Source of the DNA: Eubacterium ruminantium
GTDB taxonomy: Bacteria; Bacillota; Clostridia; Lachnospirales; Lachnospiraceae
Reading direction: 5' to 3'
NCBI GenBank assembly: GCA_900108205.1
Contig: FNUU01000001.1
Location: 172,673-236,672 of the forward strand
DNA length: 64,000 bases
This document shows positions 62,201-64,000 of this stretch, piece after piece (within the stretch, counting starts at the first letter, position 1; each line of letters starts with the position of its first letter). Under the pieces are notes generated by a model. It did not search any database and was not told the origin of the DNA. It saw only the letters and a program-made list of their open reading frames with translations. A program made the position numbers and the translations under genes.

Positions 62201-62534
62201 AAGCGATGACCTTTGCATCTTTCCATGTATGGTCAAGATTATAGAATTCTCTCATTTCAGAAGAGAATATATGAACGACGATATCACCATAATCCAGAAG
62301 TATCCATCCGCTTTCAGCACGACCTTCTCTTTCCTTCAGAGGCATCTCGGATTCTCTGCATTTTTCTTCAACCACATCACAGAGAGCCTGAAGCTGGTTT
62401 TTATTACTTCCGCTTACAATGACAAATGCATCACAAAGAGGTGACAATTCACTTACATCAAGTTTTTTAATATTATATCCCTTCCTGTCAAGAAGTGCAT
62501 CACAAATAATATCTAATTCTTTAGTCTTAATCAT
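62199..62534 (-). CDS. Ribosomal silencing factor RsfS
   Basis: A 111-residue protein that binds ribosomal protein L14 and blocks joining of the subunits when nutrients are low. Conserved regions are KKLDVSELSPLCDAFVIVSG, GRAESGWILLDYGDIVVHIF and EFYNLDHTWKDA. GAGG seven bases upstream selects ATG 62534. It is the last gene of the yhbY-nadD-yqeK-rsfS cluster that is conserved in Firmicutes. Confidence 0.96.
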   Translation of the reverse strand: MIKTKELDIICDALLDRKGYNIKKLDVSELSPLCDAFVIVSGSNKNQLQALCDVVEEKCRESEMPLKEREGRAESGWILLDYGDIVVHIFSSEMREFYNLDHTWKDAKVIA

Positions 62535-62580
62535 AAAATACCTCACTATTTTTTATAAAATAAATATATATCCAATCACA

Positions 62581-62619
62581 GGAAAAACAAGCAAGAGCAA
62601 AACGAGTATTTGTTTTTCC
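62581..62619 (-). other. Inverted repeat between yqeK and rsfS
   Basis: GGAAAAACAA and TTGTTTTTCC form a perfect 10-base-pair stem with a 19-base loop in the 110-base gap. There is no U tract after it on the minus strand, so it looks more like a processing or mRNA-stability hairpin than a terminator. Function unknown. Confidence 0.45.
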
Positions 62620-62644
62620 GGTTCCGCAGGTTTATGAAAACACA

Positions 62645-63217
62645 TCACTGTTTTGCTGCATTCATATAATAAATATAAGTTTTTTCTGTCATTTCATCAA
62701 TAATATCGGTTTTATCCCCTAAGTATTCCAATGTATTTTTCAAAATATGTATAATCGCTTTATCTATATCAACAAATGCTTCCTCGCGTATCTCAGTCAG
62801 ATCTCTTATCATTTTCCTGTTTGGTTCGATATAATCAGCAACAAAAATGATCTTATCCATGAGCGTCATTTCCGGTCTGCCGGTAGTATGATAGCAGATT
62901 GCATCCAGTATCTCTGTATCGGTCACATTATATTTATTTCTGGCAAAATATGCTCCCAGCTTGCCATGAAGGAGATCAGGATTAAGTCGCTCACTTTTAT
63001 TAATAGGGAGTCCAAGCTTTTCACATTTTTTTAATTTTTCATCAGTAGGAAGACATTTTGCGCAGTCATGCAGCAGTCCTGCAAGTCTTGCCTTCTGAAT
63101 ATCAGCTCTGTATCTCATCGCAAGGCATGCAGCAGTATATTCAACACCTATTGAATGTATATATCTTTTTTCAGTAAGCTTTCCCTTAAGCTTATCCAGC
63201 ATTTCTTTTCTTTCCAT
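62645..63217 (-). CDS. YqeK, HD-domain Ap4A hydrolase
   Basis: A 190-residue HD-domain metalloprotein. The metal ligands are visible: H in YIHSIGVEYTA, HD in AGLLHDCAKCLP, H in DLLHGKLGA and H in AICYHTTGRPEM, with D in IFVADYIEPNR. Known YqeK proteins cleave diadenosine tetraphosphate symmetrically to ADP. CAGGAGATATAAAG selects ATG 63217 over a longer in-frame reading. It follows nadD, with which it is often adjacent or fused. Confidence 0.95.
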   Translation of the reverse strand: MERKEMLDKLKGKLTEKRYIHSIGVEYTAACLAMRYRADIQKARLAGLLHDCAKCLPTDEKLKKCEKLGLPINKSERLNPDLLHGKLGAYFARNKYNVTDTEILDAICYHTTGRPEMTLMDKIIFVADYIEPNRKMIRDLTEIREEAFVDIDKAIIHILKNTLEYLGDKTDIIDEMTEKTYIYYMNAAKQ

Positions 63218-63286
63218 CTTTATATCTCCTGATACAAATAAACCATCTTCGACATTATCCTGCATATCGATTATAGGCATATATTA

Positions 63287-63901
63287 CTACGCACGATAAA
63301 GTTTTCGTATATCAATATATTTTTTCACGCTTTCAGGAAGGAGTTTCTGCACATCCTCACCTTCAGTTATTTTTTTTCTTATTTCAGAAGAAGAAACCGG
63401 ATTCATTCCGGTATGAAGGAAATCTATCTTTGCATAAGGGTATGTTTTAAGATACTCCTCACGAATGCGAAGCATTTCCTCTTCATCAATATCATCTCTA
63501 ACCGCGGCCAGAAATGTCATATTACGGAATAATTCATCGATCTCTCTCCAATAATACAAGTTATGAAGAGAATCACCGCCAACAATAAAAAAATAATCAT
63601 TCTGATTGTTATTCTTTGCATCATTTTCCTTAAGAAATCTTATAGTATCAATGGTATAGGTTATACCCCCGCGTTTCACTTCGATATCTGAAAGATAAAG
63701 CTTTTTTTGACCTCTTATCGAAAGCTGTATCATATTCATACGGTCTGCATCTGATATTTCCGCATCTTTTTTATAATACGTATCAGAATTAGGCATAATA
63801 AGAACCCTGTCAAGGCTGTACTCATCACGTGCAGCTATGGCAAGGTTTAAATGTCCGTTATGGATTGGATTAAATGAACCGCCCAGAATACCGATCTTCA
63901 T
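63287..63901 (-). CDS. Nicotinate-nucleotide adenylyltransferase NadD
   Basis: A 204-residue nucleotidyltransferase that joins nicotinate mononucleotide and ATP to give NaAD. The N-terminus MKIGILGGSFNPIHNGHLNL contains the GxFxPxHxGH motif, and the C-terminus has the ISSTxxR-like PVSSSEIRKKI. The last enzyme of the pathway, NadE, is encoded at 31632-33584. GGAGAGTATTA precedes the ATG. Confidence 0.97.
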   Translation of the reverse strand: MKIGILGGSFNPIHNGHLNLAIAARDEYSLDRVLIMPNSDTYYKKDAEISDADRMNMIQLSIRGQKKLYLSDIEVKRGGITYTIDTIRFLKENDAKNNNQNDYFFIVGGDSLHNLYYWREIDELFRNMTFLAAVRDDIDEEEMLRIREEYLKTYPYAKIDFLHTGMNPVSSSEIRKKITEGEDVQKLLPESVKKYIDIRKLYRA

Positions 63902-63936
63902 TAATACTCTCCACTTCTCAGAAATGCAGCCTTTCG

Positions 63937-63999
63937 CTATTTCTTGGGAAACTCGATCACAGGTTTTTCCTGGTTTCTTTTATATAATACTATCTTTCT
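63937..63999 (-). CDS. YhbY RNA-binding protein, C-terminal end only
   Basis: Reading the minus strand in from the right edge gives 20 residues ending in TAG: RKIVLYKRNQEKPVIEFPKK. The IVLYKRN...P.IE.P pattern is the C-terminus of YhbY (CRM-domain ribosome assembly factor, YqeI in Bacillus). YhbY normally precedes nadD, and the gap here is 35 bases. The rest of the gene lies outside the window. The piece is too short for certainty, but synteny supports it well. Confidence 0.8.
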   Translation of the reverse strand, partial: RKIVLYKRNQEKPVIEFPKK

Positions 64000-64000
64000 G

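Noticed and set aside
1..64000. Search by eye for prophage, transposase, toxin-antitoxin, restriction or secondary-metabolite genes.
   Set aside because: None was recognised; apart from the CRISPR locus the gene content is chromosomal core.

Overview
This window looks like a core-chromosome segment of a low-GC, Gram-positive anaerobe of the class Clostridia, most likely family Lachnospiraceae. The reasons are the AT-rich sequence, strong GGAGG-type ribosome binding sites, the sepF/divIVA/yggS division cluster, class B sortase, RecU, a YneA-like protein, and the yhbY-nadD-yqeK-rsfS order. The genus cannot be fixed from sequence alone. Nearly every gene is on the minus strand, so transcription runs right to left. 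The exceptions on the plus strand are a candidate tracrRNA, a yneA-like SOS gene and one tRNA-Leu.

Layout. Positions 1-7336: a type II-A CRISPR-Cas locus (cas9, cas1, cas2, csn2). A candidate tracrRNA is divergent from cas9, and a WYL-domain regulator gene ends inside the tracrRNA terminator. The CRISPR array itself is not in the window and presumably lies just left of base 1. Positions 7498-14788: a small membrane protein, rluD, lspA, aroB, divIVA, sepF, yggS and an HlyD-like membrane protein. Positions 14934-22464: a cell-elongation block (DD-carboxypeptidase, mgsA, rodA, a large PBP2, mreD, mreC, radC) that lacks mreB. Positions 22513-31201: a PLP enzyme and the miaA-mutL-mutS-miaB operon. 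This operon is divergent from yneA, with three LexA-like boxes between them. Positions 31632-39605: nadE, recU, a second RluA-type synthase, an orphan membrane protein, an RsmF-type methyltransferase, a TPR protein and galE.

Positions 39674-50779: tRNA-Leu(CAA), a repeat-rich M15 peptidase, sortase B, a NUDIX hydrolase, a second PBP/FtsW pair, a U32 protein, zapA and ruvBA. Positions 50863-56692: a short DivIVA-like protein, a DHHW/MBOAT acyl-transfer pair, a UvrD-like helicase and a SEC-C protein. Positions 56788-62083: a four-gene MacAB-like exporter with two different adaptors and unusual low-complexity tails. Positions 62199-63999: rsfS, yqeK, nadD and the 3' end of yhbY.

Themes. Most of the window concerns cell-wall growth and division, DNA repair and RNA modification. 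The observations most worth a second look are: (1) the interlocked cas9/tracrRNA promoters, from which the 5' half of the missing CRISPR repeat can be predicted; (2) a LexA-type control region shared by yneA and miaB-mutS-mutL-miaA; (3) the double-adaptor ABC exporter with repetitive acidic tails; (4) a secreted M15 peptidase with 69-residue repeats. No wholly new defence system was recognised. All functions are assigned by reading sequence motifs, without database searches.
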